A DNA stretch of 22,689 nucleotides. Source: CAYJRR01 sp964372275 [NCBI: uncultured bacterium]. Lineage in GTDB: Bacteria; CAYJRR01. The translations under genes were made by a program, and so were the position numbers. The stretch spans positions 1 to 22,689 of the forward strand of contig CAYJRR010000075.1 in NCBI GenBank assembly GCA_964372275.1. The letters run 5' to 3'. The notes below the pieces were generated by a model. It did no database searches and had not been told where the DNA came from. It was given only the letters and a program-made list of their open reading frames with translations. Below, piece after piece: positions 22,549 to 22,689 of the stretch (position 1 is its first letter; each line of letters opens with the position of its first letter).

Positions 22549-22689
22549 ATGCCGGTGAATCGCAAAGGCGACCAGGATTCGGGGAACCTGTGCTGCTCCT
22601 TCTGCGGAAAGTCGCAGAAGGAGGTGAAGAAGCTCATCGCCGGTCCGACCGTCTACATCTGCAACGAGTGCATCGAGCTCTGCATCGAC
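22549..22689 (+). CDS. clpX: ClpX, ATP-dependent unfoldase, N-terminal zinc domain (3' truncated by the window)
   Basis: 47 codons run to the right edge without a stop. The translation holds the zinc-binding domain of Clp[19 protein letters not shown] then [11 protein letters not shown], with CxxC pairs at 16/19 and 38/41 as in E. coli ClpX. The AAA+ part lies outside the window. The start is the ATG at 22549; the nine residues before the first cysteines match the usual short lead. It lies 102 nt after clpP, completing tig-clpP-clpX. Confidence 0.96.
   Translation, partial: MPVNRKGDQDSGNLCCSFCGKSQKEVKKLIAGPTVYICNECIELCID

Overview
The window is very GC-rich, densely packed bacterial chromosome, about 70% G+C by eye. 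It suggests a Gram-negative bacterium from a predatory or soil-type lineage, most like Myxococcota or a related former-deltaproteobacterial phylum. The grounds are an HRDVSPHN-type Ser/Thr kinase with a C-terminal PEGA domain, a probable outer-membrane barrel protein with PEGA sequence, a heptose-1-phosphate adenylyltransferase (lipopolysaccharide core), two YejM-like inner-membrane proteins, and the tRNA-Leu/tig/clpP/clpX order. The taxonomic placement is inference; there is no rRNA or other marker in the window.

Layout. 1-3459: a PEGA/beta-barrel protein (cut by the left edge) converges on a membrane-anchored PEGA Ser/Thr kinase. 3563-8727 (+): a central-metabolism run with two-subunit class I fumarase, succinyl-CoA synthetase beta and alpha, a propeller-like lipoprotein and nucleoside diphosphate kinase. 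8688-10257 (-): a three-gene run of zinc-ribbon protein, glycerophosphodiester phosphodiesterase and heptose-P adenylyltransferase, whose last gene overlaps the end of ndk. 10413-11784 (+): a protein with a degenerate GGDEF domain, then tRNA-Lys(CUU) with its own promoter and a downstream hairpin. 11938-14891 (+): a tail-fibre-like lipoprotein and the first YejM-like gene, visibly less GC-rich at third codon positions. 14980-17427 (+): the second YejM-like gene and a four-helix membrane protein. 17432-19112 (-): a likely four-gene run of a small helical protein, a 56-residue Cys-rich protein, ubiE and hsp20. 19247-20233: a two-CBS protein converges on a lone receiver protein across a GTTCC-type inverted repeat. 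20396-22689 (+): tRNA-Leu(UAG), tig, clpP and the start of clpX.

How the genes fit together. FumAB and SucCD are consecutive TCA-cycle steps and Ndk equilibrates the nucleoside triphosphate made by SucCD. RfaE2, the YejM-like pair and the barrel protein all bear on the outer envelope. Tig, ClpP, ClpX and Hsp20 handle protein quality. The kinase, the GGDEF-like protein, the receiver and the CBS protein are signalling parts without obvious partners here.

Points that deserve a second look: a 15-nt copy of the tRNA-Lys D-arm/anticodon-stem sequence 1.2 kb downstream of the tRNA, on the far side of the tail-fibre-like lipoprotein; a dispersed CCGTTCCC...CTCCCTCTCCCG element present at two sites; an uncharacterised 56-residue Cys-rich protein next to ubiE; tandem, compositionally different YejM-like genes; and a recurring promoter layout that predicts leaderless or nearly leaderless mRNAs. 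No CRISPR array, insertion sequence, integrase or complete mobile element is visible.
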